Source of the DNA: Marsupella aquatica
Lineage: Eukaryota > Marchantiophyta
Direction of reading: 5' to 3'
Assembly: GCA_973895155.1 (NCBI GenBank)
Contig: OZ316891.1
Location: forward strand, 17,050,001-17,114,000
DNA: 64,000 nt
Notes under the pieces: model-generated
Database searches by the model: none
What the model saw: only the letters and a program-made list of their open reading frames with translations
Told to the model about the DNA's origin: nothing
Part shown: piece after piece, positions 44,094 through 53,574 of the stretch
Numbering within the stretch: position 1 is the stretch's first letter
Layout: every line of letters starts with the position of its first letter
Translations under genes and position numbers: made by a program

Positions 44094-47000
44094 CTAATGG
44101 TGACATTTTGAGACGGGGACCCCGTCACATAGCTCCTCTCTTAATTGCGAAGCGCCCCCGCGAGCACCACACTCCTCCTCCGTGTAGTACTGCTTCAGTC
44201 GTTCTTGATTAATCCGTGTGTTGAGTAGCTGCCCTTCCAGCGTCTTGAGCTGAACCGACCCATTGGAGTAGACCGCATCGACAACGTAGGGCCCCATCCA
44301 ACATGTATGTAGCTTCCCCAGGAAATGCATGAAACGATTGTCATAGAGAAGCACCAAATCTCCCTCCTCAATGGACACACGGCGGAGATGAGAATCGTAG
44401 TGCAACTTCCGTTTGCCTTGCTGTTGCTCCGTACGCGTCAAAGCCTCCTCTTGTACCTCCGTAAGTTGCTCCAACTATTGGATCCGTGCAGCTACACTAC
44501 TTTCGTTCCCTTCCCTTTCTCGTGTTAAGATTCGAATGGTGGGAACCTCAAATTCCACCGGCACAAGAGAATGTTTACCAAACACAAGGAAGTAGGGGTT
44601 GTGGCCAGTGGTGGTCTTGTGAGCCAGGTTGTAGGCGTACGTAGCAGCCAGCAACTTCAAATCCCAATCCGTCTTGTGAGCTGATACCATCTTATTAAGG
44701 ATCTTGCCCATGATCCCATTTGCTCTCTCCGTGAGCCCATTGGCTCGTGGATGGTACGGAGTGGTTTTCCTATGTGAGATCAAGTAGTTCTCCGTCAAAC
44801 GCTCAATCGTATGATTGAGAAAGTGAGTACCCCTGTCACTCACAAGCTCCAAGGGTGGCCCAAACCGTGTGAAAATCTGCTCGTACAAGAACCGTGTAGT
44901 GGTGTTGGCATCATCCTTTGTTGTTGCCCTGGCCTCCACCCACTTGGTGGCATAGTCCGTGGCCAATATGATATAGCCTTTCCTCCCCCTCCGTGTAATG
45001 GGAGTGAAGGGACCAATGAAATCAACCCCCCACTTCTCAAATGGTGCAAGGGGAAGTATGGGCACCAATGGGTGCCGGGAGGAGGGCCCTGGTTTGCCTT
45101 GGCGTTGGCAGGGGTCACATCTTTGGATGTAACGGTGTACATCCCGAAAAAGAGTTGGCCACCAATATCCAGCATCTAGTATCTTCCTTGCTGTAGTCTC
45201 CCGTGCAAAGTGGCCACCAGCTTCCTCCTCATGTAGTGCCGCCATGACTGTACGTATCTCAGCCTCCTCCAAACAACGACGAAGGTGTCCATCCATCCCA
45301 TATTTGTGAAGTACTCCCTTCACAAGCAAGTAGGGCCCCGTTTTACATAAGAACACTGTTGCACGTTCCGGACCCAACCGTAATGGAACCCTGGCCGTAC
45401 GGAGAAATTCAAGAATTTCTCCATACCAAGTAGTGGACTCCGTAGTCACCTTGAAGACTTCTTCATCGGGAAAACGATCATCAATCTCATGGGAGTCAGA
45501 TGCTCCCTCAATACGGGAGAAGAAGTCTGCATTGCTGTGACTCTTCCCAGATCTCACCCTCACCTCATAGTTGAGCTCCTGCAATAATAGAACCCAACGT
45601 GCAATTCTCCCCAACAAGTCTGGCTTGTTGACCATGTACTTCAAACTATTGTGATCCGTGTGGAACACAACCTTGTAACCCAGCAAATAATGACGATACT
45701 TCTTACAAGCGTAAATGATACCAAGAGCCTCCCTATCGGTGGGTGAGTAGTTCTTCTCTACCGGGGCCAACTGCCTACTGGCAAAGTAGATGGGATGATC
45801 CCTCCCATCATCATCCAATTAACTCAAGATGGCACCAATGCAAAATCCTGATACGTCTACGTAAACATGGAACTCCTTATTCCAATTAGGCGTAATGAGT
45901 ACAGGAGCCTCTAGCAAACATTTTTTCAATTCATCAAAAGCAACTTGTCGGGAAGGAGTAGGTTCAAATTCACTTCCCTTCTTCAACATGGATGTGAGTG
46001 GCATGGCTACCTTGGCAAAGTCCTTGATGAAGCGTCGATAGTAGCCAACACACCCCAAGAACCCTCTCACTTCCTTCACGTTTTTGGGAACGAGACTGCT
46101 ACCCACACCGCCACCTTCTCACAATCAACTTCAATTCCACGAGCAGACACCTTGTGGCCCAATAGGATTCCCTCCTCAATTCCAAAGAAACATTTTTCAG
46201 GATGTAGCTTCAAGCAAGTCTCCCGGCACCGCTGAAAAGTCAACCGTAAATGTCCAGGGTGCTTGATTTGTTTGCCATAGACAACAAAGTCATCAATAAA
46301 GATCTCCAAGAACCTCCATAAAAAGTCATGAAATATATTCATCATGAGTTGTTGAAACATGTCAGGGGCATTGCACAACCCAAACGACAATCTACGGAAT
46401 GCAAAAATCCCCCACTCCGTAGTGAAAGCCGTCTTGAGTTGATCCTCCTCCCGTATCCAAATTTGATTGTATCCAGAGTAGCCATCTAGGAAGCTATAAA
46501 TCTCCCAACCAGCCACCATATCCAACACAATATGAGTAAACGGTAGCGGGTAGTGATCCTTCTTGGTGGCGTCATTCAGCTTCCAAAAATCTTGGCACAC
46601 CCGTATCTTCACCTTACCGTCTGGCCCCTTCTTCTTGGGCACAATCACGATGGGTGATACCCACTCACTATGCATGACCGGATAAATGAATCCTGCATCC
46701 AACAGACGGTCAATCTCCTCCTTCACCATGAGTGAATACTTGGGATTGAGACGGTATTGGCGTTGCCTCACCGGCCGGGCTCCAAACATCAAGTCAATGT
46801 TGTGCTCACCAAACTCAGGTGGCACTCCCTTCAAATCTTGGTGGCTCCACACAAATATGTCTTGGTACTCTTTTAGCAACTCTTGAATAGTGCGTTGCTC
46901 CGTAGCATCCAGCTTGCTACCAATGTTGAGTGTCTTGCCTTCACCCACCTCCACCTTTGTGTACTGCTTCGGCCTGATCACATCCAGCTTGTTACGTGTC

Positions 47001-47197
47001 TCCTCATCAAAGGTCTCCTCCAGCCGTGCTAGTCGCATTCCTCCATACACCAATGCATCATTATCCTGCTGGTCTGGCTGAGTTGGGGGTGGGTCTTTTG
47101 TCACATGGGCCATCATTTCTTCCACGTCAGATTCTTTGTAATGTGACAGTAGCTCCTCTCTAAATTCTTCATCCAAGAGGTCATTCAGCCAACCCAC
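44094..47197 (-). pseudogene. Element B reverse transcriptase, RNase H, integrase
   Basis: Minus frames. RT at 47197-46076: IRVCQDFWKLNDATKKDHYP, YSFLDGYSGYNQIWI, FGLCNAPDMFQQL, catalytic LEIFIDDFVVYGKQ. Then 46106-45819 (VGYYRRFIKDFAKVAMPLTS) and RNase H/integrase 45818-44475: HPIYFASRQLAPVEKNYS, the zinc-binding HHCC region ending CDPCQRQGKPG, core VDFIGPFTPITR, LVSDRGTHFLNHTIERL and NGLTERANGIMGKIL. A stop at 44475-44477 separates the C-terminal tail. The YSGYNQI and FIDDF spellings resemble the Athila/Tat side of Ty3. The tail ends ELCDGVP inside the LTR. Confidence 0.88.
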
Positions 47198-47251
47198 CCT
47201 CTGATCATCGTCAAACAGGATGGCTTGAGCTTCCCGCCTCTCCTCCGCTGT

Positions 47252-48850
47252 TCAATCCTCCTCATGAGTATCAACAAGTTGGGCCACTGGTGGTGTAGGG
47301 GGCTCTTCTATGGTTTTCCTCTGCACAACACAACGTTGGTCAAGTGGTGCCTCCGTAATTCTCTCCTCATAGGTAGCAGCTTGTGGACCAAAGACATCTT
47401 CCTCCGTCAAATGAGAAATCAGCTTCACCATGTATACTTCATCCTCGTCCTCATCTGAGGTGACCTCTGAATCATATTGCTCCTCCATAGAGGTAGTCTC
47501 CCCTTGAGGTGACTCCGCTGACCAGGGAATGGTAATAGTGGGGGTACCAAACCGAAACTGCCGTTTGCCCCAATCACTTGTGACCTTGGCCACATACAAC
47601 CATGGCCTGCCAATTAAGATGGGAAAACCGTATGGCCGAACGGGTCGCATCACCAAATAGTTGAGGGGAAAAGATTTTCCCCAATCATTGTTGGAATCTT
47701 GGTGAGACACCCCAATGGCACCACCCGTGCCCCATCAGCCAGCCTCATGGCACGTGCTGGTGGCTCCAACTCCGTATATCCCAATCGATTGGTTGTCTCC
47801 TCAATCATGATGTTGACTCCCAAGCCGCCATCCACCGGTACAAACCGTATTGCACATCCGTTGATGTCTATTGTGAGTTCTGGGGCTCCCAAATCCTCTG
47901 TGACCCAATTGACTTGTATGGGGTCAATCCCAACTTTGGGTAACCTTCTTCTACGTCTCCTCCCCATAAGAATCTCCTTGACTTGGCGGCGGTAGAGGGA
48001 GCTATCACGTAGCAGTTGACCAATCGTGGCAGTGACCGGACAATCTAGAATGTCTTGAGCAATGTTGTATGCAGTTGCAAGAGGTATGGGTGGGATGACC
48101 TCCTCTCTTGGCTTCCAACGAACAGCCTTCTCCTCCGCTTTCTTTCTGGCCTTTGCCTCCTCCATGTCTTTGTCGATGGCCGCTTGCATTGCTTGTGCTT
48201 CTAGCTCCTCCAACTGCTTACGTACTTCTTCCCCCACCTTGGGGTAAAACAACTTGGGGTTATCCCGGTCAAAGTCACTATCCTCCATAGGTGGCACCTC
48301 CGGTTTGTGGGATGTGCCTAATGTGGAAGCTTGATGCACCTCCTTATACTTTTGCTTGACTACAGATTTATCCTTCTTCTTCCCGGATCTAGTAGAGACC
48401 CGGTAACAAGAGTAATGCCTCCTCTCATCGTCGCTGTCCTCCTCCGGTAGATTGTCCATGTGAGTCCACTCATGACTTGGTGACCGTGTGTGCTCAACAA
48501 CTTCTGAAGTGACAACAACAACCAAAGGTGCCTCCACAACTGGAGATACTACAACGACTGATGGTACTGACTCCTCCTTGATGGTGACCAGCCTCTGCTT
48601 GGGAACGTCCACTACGGGCTTTTCTCATTTGGTGACCAACCCCTTTGTAGGGGTGATCACAAGCGGGTCAACTGCTTCCGTAGTGAGAAAGTTGACGTTG
48701 GCTTCTTTGAGAGGGGGTGGTGGTCCCTTCTTCTCCGGTCCTCCAACTTGTTGAGCCTTGAACGCTTCCAATGTTGGGCAGTGTGGTGCAAGATGACCCT
48801 CCCCCTTGCACAATTGACACAACCGGGAAAAATCTCCATTCCCTTGACGT
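47252..48850 (-). pseudogene. Element B gag end and protease
   Basis: Minus frames. A zinc knuckle CQLCKGEGHLAPHC near 48800 is followed by an acidic linker (DNLPEEDSDDERRHYSCYRV), LDCPVTATIGQLLRDSSLYR, and a protease with VPVDGGLGVNIM in place of DSG, then ILIGRPWLYVAKV. A frameshift near 47660 lies inside protease, and a TGA at 47252-47254 separates it from pol in the same frame. The right edge is where element A inserted. Confidence 0.85.
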
Positions 48851-48966
48851 GTGTGATGCCTAGACAGGAATCACTCGGCCGGTTAAGTGGGTAAAGCAGG
48901 AAGGCACCCTAGGAACACCTTAGTATAGTGACAAAACAAGGAAAAAATAAACAATTAGGGGCAACC

Positions 48967-51900
48967 ATGGAACCCGGGCAGAGGCCGGAGGTAAGGCTGA
49001 GGGTGAAAACCCGATTAGGGTTAGGGCACGTTAAGCGTCGGCGGCTAGGAAGGATCAACGGGAAGAAGGACCGGCAGAGGAGAGGGGTAAGGAGCGCTTG
49101 CAGGAGATGGTGGCTCATTTGCAAGCACGAACTAGGCAGACGACTACGGGAGGCCAACTACTGTCAGCTGCTTAGGCAAGCACTCGGGGAGAGAGTAGAT
49201 ACCGACGATCGACCTAAGGAGGGTATGAGCAACGTCAATCAAGCGGCACATTTCTGGGGATGCCTGTTCGAACGGGCAACTGAGTACATCAAGACTTACG
49301 AGGACAAGGAGTCAGAAAGGGCAGCTCGAGAACGGCAGGAGCTCGCTCGATTGTGGGAGCTGCAGAAGACGGCTTTCTTAGGAGGCGAACTCATCAAGGA
49401 CGAGTTCCTGTGGACGCCTACTTCCAATCAACTCGACGATCTTCTGTTTTGCAAAGACAGCGTCGTCGGCATCCGAGAGGCCATCAAGAACTGCAACGAC
49501 ATACACTGGGAATTAAAGGGTAGCACGGAAAGGTGGACCCAGGCAACGGTGCTAGGAGAAACCTCTACGGCAGCAAAGATGAAGAGGAAGGGAGCCGTCA
49601 ATGATGAAGCCACCCCGGCAAAAAGAACGAGGTCGGCGGCACCAAAGAAGCCAGCCGAGCAGCAGAGCAGGAGGCAGGGAGAAGCCGAAGAGGAGGAGGT
49701 CGATCCCATCAAGGCCATTCCAACCAGGGATGACACCTGGAAGGGCTGGGCGGCAACCCTACCGGTGGAGGTGCAACTACATTTTGCACGGGAGGAGGAT
49801 GCATGCTTTACGGCCATGCAGACCAAGAAGTACCAAGGCTTCATGGCCGGATCCGGCTTGGAGGCCTTTGTAAGATTACCATGGCTGAAGCCGGAGGTAC
49901 CGGAGTCAGACCTATTAGAATTCGTGGGGTCATGGGAACCCGAGACCAATTGCACGAGGATATATGGGAAGGATTTCTATCTTACTCCCAAGGTGATTGC
50001 CGAAGTGTTTGGCTTGCCGATAGGCAATAAGACCAAAGTTGATACCAGGAAGACCTTGCCTGACAAGGAGTTCCGGTCGTTCCCCGGGCCATCAATGAAG
50101 AATGGCTTCTTCCGGAACACCTGCACCAACCCGCGCATAGGAGAGATGATCGACTTCTTGCGGGTGACCATGCATTATAACTTGCCGAGGGCAGAGATCG
50201 GCAAGGCACAGGTCTATCTGGCAGAAAGGCCAGACCCAAGCCGGGACTACAACGGGTACCTCCTCAACCAATTGAAGAAGATCTTAAAGGAGGAGCAGCA
50301 GGTAATCGGCATGGGGAGCGTGTCGCGGCTTGGCTATCACATGCCGCTGTTGTGCCGGTATGCCAGAAGTCAGACTTTTGCCCCGGTACTTCCCCTGCAG
50401 GTAAGGGCACCCGAGGAAGCTCCAATGCCGAGGCCGTTGGCTGAGAAGCCTCAACCACCTGTTAGTCCTACGATCGAGCAGGTGTTTAGGCCCAGGAAGG
50501 AAGACTTGCCAATGCAGCAACCAGGCATGCAGAGTCTGCTGAAACTACTGGAGAAAGAAAAGAAATCGGCATCGGCAACAACAACGGCAACGGCAACAAT
50601 GCAGGACACTACTACAGAGGTAGGCCTACACCGGCTCACAAGAGAAAACCCCTTTGCTGGAGACAAGGAGAGAATCAGGCCGGAATCCAAGCCAGGTGTT
50701 CGAATGTACGTGGGAACCTCAAGCTCCGAATCTGAGGCAGAATTGCCTGAAGCTCCTACCGACGAAGAGGAGAGGGAGAAGCCGGACGTCCAAGAGGTAG
50801 AGGAGGCAGTGGAGGACTGCAGCCATGATAATTCCGGCTATGGGTCGGACCATCACGTTCCAGGAGTAAGGACCTGTGGCCGGTTTGTCCCCACACTTCC
50901 AAGGGTAGTGCGAGGGGACCCCAACCAGCAGAGTAGCCCTGAGTCTCCCCCACCAGATGTTGCTCCCCCGAGCTTCGACGACATAAAACAGACGGTGCAG
51001 GAATTTCAGGAGCGAATCAAGCAGGAGGAAGAGGCCGCCCTGGCTAAGGAAAAGGATTTACCAGGAGGAGATTGGCCGGAGGACATCAGGCGGCTAGCCG
51101 AAAAAGGAAGCAAACCTCTAGCCACGATTGAAGAGATCCGTAGGACGGCTTGGGAGCAGAGGCCACGATGGGCGATGCCGATCACTTCTACTTACTCCAC
51201 CTACGCTAAGAATAGAGCCATGGAGTATGGTGAGATGTGTGGGGAACTTGCGCTCGGCATCTTTGGAGAGGAGTTGGAGGTACGACCCTTTTTCCATAGG
51301 GAGCAGTTGGAGAAGCACCAATTAGAAGAAGCGATGGCTTTAGAGAGAAGCAAGAAGGACGAGGTCATTCGGCGGCTTAGGAGGATGGGAGCCGAGATTA
51401 AAGATCTAAGGGCGGCCAAGAAAGCCCAAGATGAACTGCGGATTAAACGACATGAGCTGAACATCATGCAGGGGCAGTTGGACGCCGCGCAGGCTGATAA
51501 TCAGAATATCAAGGATAAACTGACTCAGACGCAGGAAGAGTTGGCCGACACGATCAAAGAGAGGGAAAAGTGGAAGCAAGAGCTGAAGAATACAGAGGAG
51601 GCCCACATAACAGCCAACAGCCGGGCCATGGCGGAGACCCAAAGAAAGGAATGGGCGTTGAAAGGGGAGCTCGAGAAAATCCGCGGAGCCCTTGAGCAGA
51701 AGGAGGTCGAGTTAGGGAAATCCTATCAAGGGATTATGGCGCTGCAGCAGGAGCTTGCGTCCCTGACGGCCAGCTTCAAGGCCGACCTAAGGGAGAAGGA
51801 CGAGATGCTCGAACAGACTTACGCCAAGATGAACCAGATGGAGTCTGTCATCATTGCAGAGCTCGACAAGGAGCTAAGAGCAACCCAGGAGGAGAGGGCT

Positions 51901-52584
51901 ACCTTGAAGAAGGAATTGGAGGAAGCCCACAGGGAGCAGGAGGAGGCCAAAAACGAGCTGGAGGGGGCACGTAAGGACCTGGATGAAACCCAAGAGGAGT
52001 TGGAGGAAATCACGAGGAAGATGGAGAACCTACAGCGGCGGGCCGACAACCAAACAGAGCGGCTGAAGAAACAAGTCGCAGTATTTAAATGCTTAGCTGC
52101 AGCAGGTCCATCTCCCGTTGGGACAAACCAGTTACCAGGGGTGGTAATTGCCGAAGGACAAGCCGCGTCAACTGCACCAGTGCCGGAAGTAAGTGGGAAG
52201 GGGAAGGGACCAGCTGCCGAGCCACCAACGAAGAAGAAGCGGAAACCTTCAGGGTCAAGGAGTAATACGACTTCACAGGCCGTGGTGATCAAGGAGGTAG
52301 ACCCAGCACCGACCCCTGACAGGGTCACGGCTAAGGATCCAACTACCCTAGGGGAAGAAGAGGCCGAAGCCGAGGGAGTGGCTGAAGCCGTGGGAGTGGC
52401 TGAGGCCGAAGCCGCGGGTATTGCCGAGGCCGGTGTCGAGGCTGAAGCCGAAGGTGGACCCAGTCAGGCCGATGGAGAGTTGACTCGGTCAAGGGCAGGT
52501 AATCTGTCAGTAGGCGGGCCAACGGCAGTGGCTGAGGAGGAAGTGTTGGGGGCGTCCATTGAGGATCCACCACCGGTGTCGTGA
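48967..52584 (+). CDS. LTR-borne coiled-coil protein, 5' LTR copy
   Basis: Intact ORF of 1,205 residues. I take ATG 48967 because of its strong context (GCAACCATGG); the frame itself is open from before 48928. Order: basic N-terminus; globular region ~90-200 (AAHFWGCLFERATEYIKTYE); basic linker (KRTRSAAPKKPAEQQ); conserved domain ~275-460 (KYQGFMAGSGLEAFVRLPW, IYGKDFYLTPKVIAEVFGLP); a low-complexity acidic region; a long coiled coil ~780-1060 (EELADTIKEREKWKQEL, EELEEITRKMENLQRRADNQ); a nuclear-signal-like PPTKKKRKPSG; and a C-terminal AEA/GVAEA repeat. No signal peptide or membrane segment, so not an envelope protein. A structural or RNA/DNA-associated role is only a guess. Confidence 0.85.
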   Translation: MEPGQRPEVRLRVKTRLGLGHVKRRRLGRINGKKDRQRRGVRSACRRWWLICKHELGRRLREANYCQLLRQALGERVDTDDRPKEGMSNVNQAAHFWGCLFERATEYIKTYEDKESERAARERQELARLWELQKTAFLGGELIKDEFLWTPTSNQLDDLLFCKDSVVGIREAIKNCNDIHWELKGSTERWTQATVLGETSTAAKMKRKGAVNDEATPAKRTRSAAPKKPAEQQSRRQGEAEEEEVDPIKAIPTRDDTWKGWAATLPVEVQLHFAREEDACFTAMQTKKYQGFMAGSGLEAFVRLPWLKPEVPESDLLEFVGSWEPETNCTRIYGKDFYLTPKVIAEVFGLPIGNKTKVDTRKTLPDKEFRSFPGPSMKNGFFRNTCTNPRIGEMIDFLRVTMHYNLPRAEIGKAQVYLAERPDPSRDYNGYLLNQLKKILKEEQQVIGMGSVSRLGYHMPLLCRYARSQTFAPVLPLQVRAPEEAPMPRPLAEKPQPPVSPTIEQVFRPRKEDLPMQQPGMQSLLKLLEKEKKSASATTTATATMQDTTTEVGLHRLTRENPFAGDKERIRPESKPGVRMYVGTSSSESEAELPEAPTDEEEREKPDVQEVEEAVEDCSHDNSGYGSDHHVPGVRTCGRFVPTLPRVVRGDPNQQSSPESPPPDVAPPSFDDIKQTVQEFQERIKQEEEAALAKEKDLPGGDWPEDIRRLAEKGSKPLATIEEIRRTAWEQRPRWAMPITSTYSTYAKNRAMEYGEMCGELALGIFGEELEVRPFFHREQLEKHQLEEAMALERSKKDEVIRRLRRMGAEIKDLRAAKKAQDELRIKRHELNIMQGQLDAAQADNQNIKDKLTQTQEELADTIKEREKWKQELKNTEEAHITANSRAMAETQRKEWALKGELEKIRGALEQKEVELGKSYQGIMALQQELASLTASFKADLREKDEMLEQTYAKMNQMESVIIAELDKELRATQEERATLKKELEEAHREQEEAKNELEGARKDLDETQEELEEITRKMENLQRRADNQTERLKKQVAVFKCLAAAGPSPVGTNQLPGVVIAEGQAASTAPVPEVSGKGKGPAAEPPTKKKRKPSGSRSNTTSQAVVIKEVDPAPTPDRVTAKDPTTLGEEEAEAEGVAEAVGVAEAEAAGIAEAGVEAEAEGGPSQADGELTRSRAGNLSVGGPTAVAEEEVLGASIEDPPPVS
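52360..52450 (+). repeat. In-frame minisatellite in the LTR ORF
   Basis: Units of GCCGAAGCC...GGAGTGGCTGAG encode AEAxGVAEA. This LTR has 30 bp fewer than the 3' LTR copy at 63233-63362. Confidence 0.85.
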
Positions 52585-53233
52585 CGGTGCAAGGGCGCCA
52601 TTCCTTTTAGGGAAGGCGGACGTGGAGGGAGGAGGCGTGAGTGGGCAGGGCGGGCGCGGATCTCCACGTTTAGGATTAGGATCAGAACCAGGAGCGGCCC
52701 TGACACTTAGCTTAGTGGGATTGCGGTCCCACTGGTAGGAGCAACACTTGTGCTCCTGCCTTGCTGTACATAGGTAGATTCGGGCAAGTAGATTACTGTT
52801 AAGTAGATTAGGCTTACGATGCAAAGAATGGCGGATCCACTACCAGGATAAGTACCTGGGCAGCGGGGAGCTCAGGGCCTCTTCTTTAGCAAGTTTTTAG
52901 TTTGCACCAGCCGGGCTGGGATCAAGTAGTACGAGAAGCTCTCGGTTAGTCATACAGTGACCCTTGTGTATATTCATGTTTCCTCATGCCTAAGAGCTGA
53001 ATAGAGTTGGCCTCACGGCTTAGTTCGCAGAACTTGTGTATGAGATGTACTGTTTGTATGGCAAGTGCATGGTATGACTCAGTCAGAATGAGTCATTTTG
53101 CTATTTGTGTGTCGCATTAACTTGTGTGAAGAGTGCCCACATCAACAGAAGGAAGGAAAGTAAGCAGGGGAGTGAGAGTTGGATGTGTCGAGCTGAGAGA
53201 GGTCTTAGCGGCTTAACCAAGCCTATTGGGGAT

Positions 53234-53263
53234 CATTCCGGCGGCGGAATCCAAACATACCTA
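53234..53263 (+). promoter_or_regulatory. Conserved hairpin near the LTR 3' end (element A)
   Basis: ATTCCGGCGGCGGAAT forms a stem (ATTCC/GGAAT), followed by CCAAACATACCTA. About 240 bp before the LTR end. The same block exists in element B and in the family C solo LTR. Confidence 0.75.
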
Positions 53264-53509
53264 ACAAGACGGAGGGGAAGACAGGGGAAGACAGGGGAAG
53301 GCCTATATTAGGCCGGCTACGTATCTCATGACCCGATGAAGGATCTGTCCAGTATATGTGTGTAAAATGTTAATAGTAGTAGTAGAAGGTTAGCAGCGTC
53401 CCATGCCGCTAAGCCGCGGAAACGGCCTCGCCAAGCACGAAACCTGCGGGAATCGGCTTGAGCTGGGGGGTTTCTTGGGTTTAGGGAGCCATGGGACGCA
53501 CCACATTTT

Positions 53510-53527
53510 TGGCGCTAGATGGAGGGG
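53510..53527 (+). other. Primer binding site of element A
   Basis: TGGCGCTAGATGGAGGGG, four T residues after the LTR end. TTTTTGGCGC at this position is characteristic of Athila/Tat-type plant elements; the tRNA that matches the remaining bases is not clear to me. Confidence 0.7.
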
Positions 53528-53574
53528 GCATTTCTTAAGCCGTGAGATATGAAGTTAGAACGGAAGCGTAGGTA

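Larger units (their letters stand above)
37737..44129 (-). repeat. 3' LTR of element B
   Basis: The start is fixed by comparison with element A: both LTRs follow GGAGCTA at the end of pol and begin TGTGA. It contains the ORF 43216-38553, a nested solo LTR, the conserved hairpin, and a noncoding first 0.9 kb (43217-44129). The 37737 end is approximate. Confidence 0.65.
37737..48851 (-). mobile_element. Ty3 element B, Athila/Tat-like, minus strand (partial)
   Basis: In its own direction the visible part is gag end, protease, RT, RNase H, integrase, then a 3' LTR that starts at 44129 (TGTGACGGGG). Its 5' half is beyond the window, because element A inserted in its gag at 48851/48852. The LTR holds an ORF. 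The left end (TGCTCTTACC at about 37737) is inferred from a TG dinucleotide and from LTR length (about 3.8 kb after removing the nested solo LTR, as in family C). Many frameshifts and stops. Confidence 0.75.
48852..53505 (+). repeat. 5' LTR of element A
   Basis: Begins TGTGATGCCTAGACAGG, identical to the start at 59730, and ends GCACCACA four bases before the primer site. About 4,654 bp, very long for Ty3. Only 115 bp precede the ORF. The noncoding 52585-53505 has AT-richer sequence (GTATATTCATGTTTCCTC) where promoter and polyadenylation signals would be expected. Confidence 0.9.

Noticed and set aside
49428-52573. Long antisense ORFs (for example 49428-49955, 51819-52328) and their copies in the 3' LTR
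   Set aside because: Shadows of the GC-rich coding ORF on the plus strand; no independent motifs.
48967-52584. LTR ORF as an envelope gene
   Set aside because: No signal peptide, no transmembrane segment, long coiled coil and nuclear-signal-like motif; only the map position is env-like.
53510-53520. GGCGCTAG at the element A primer site as another copy of the 15-bp palindrome
   Set aside because: Only one half-site matches; it is explained by the primer binding site.
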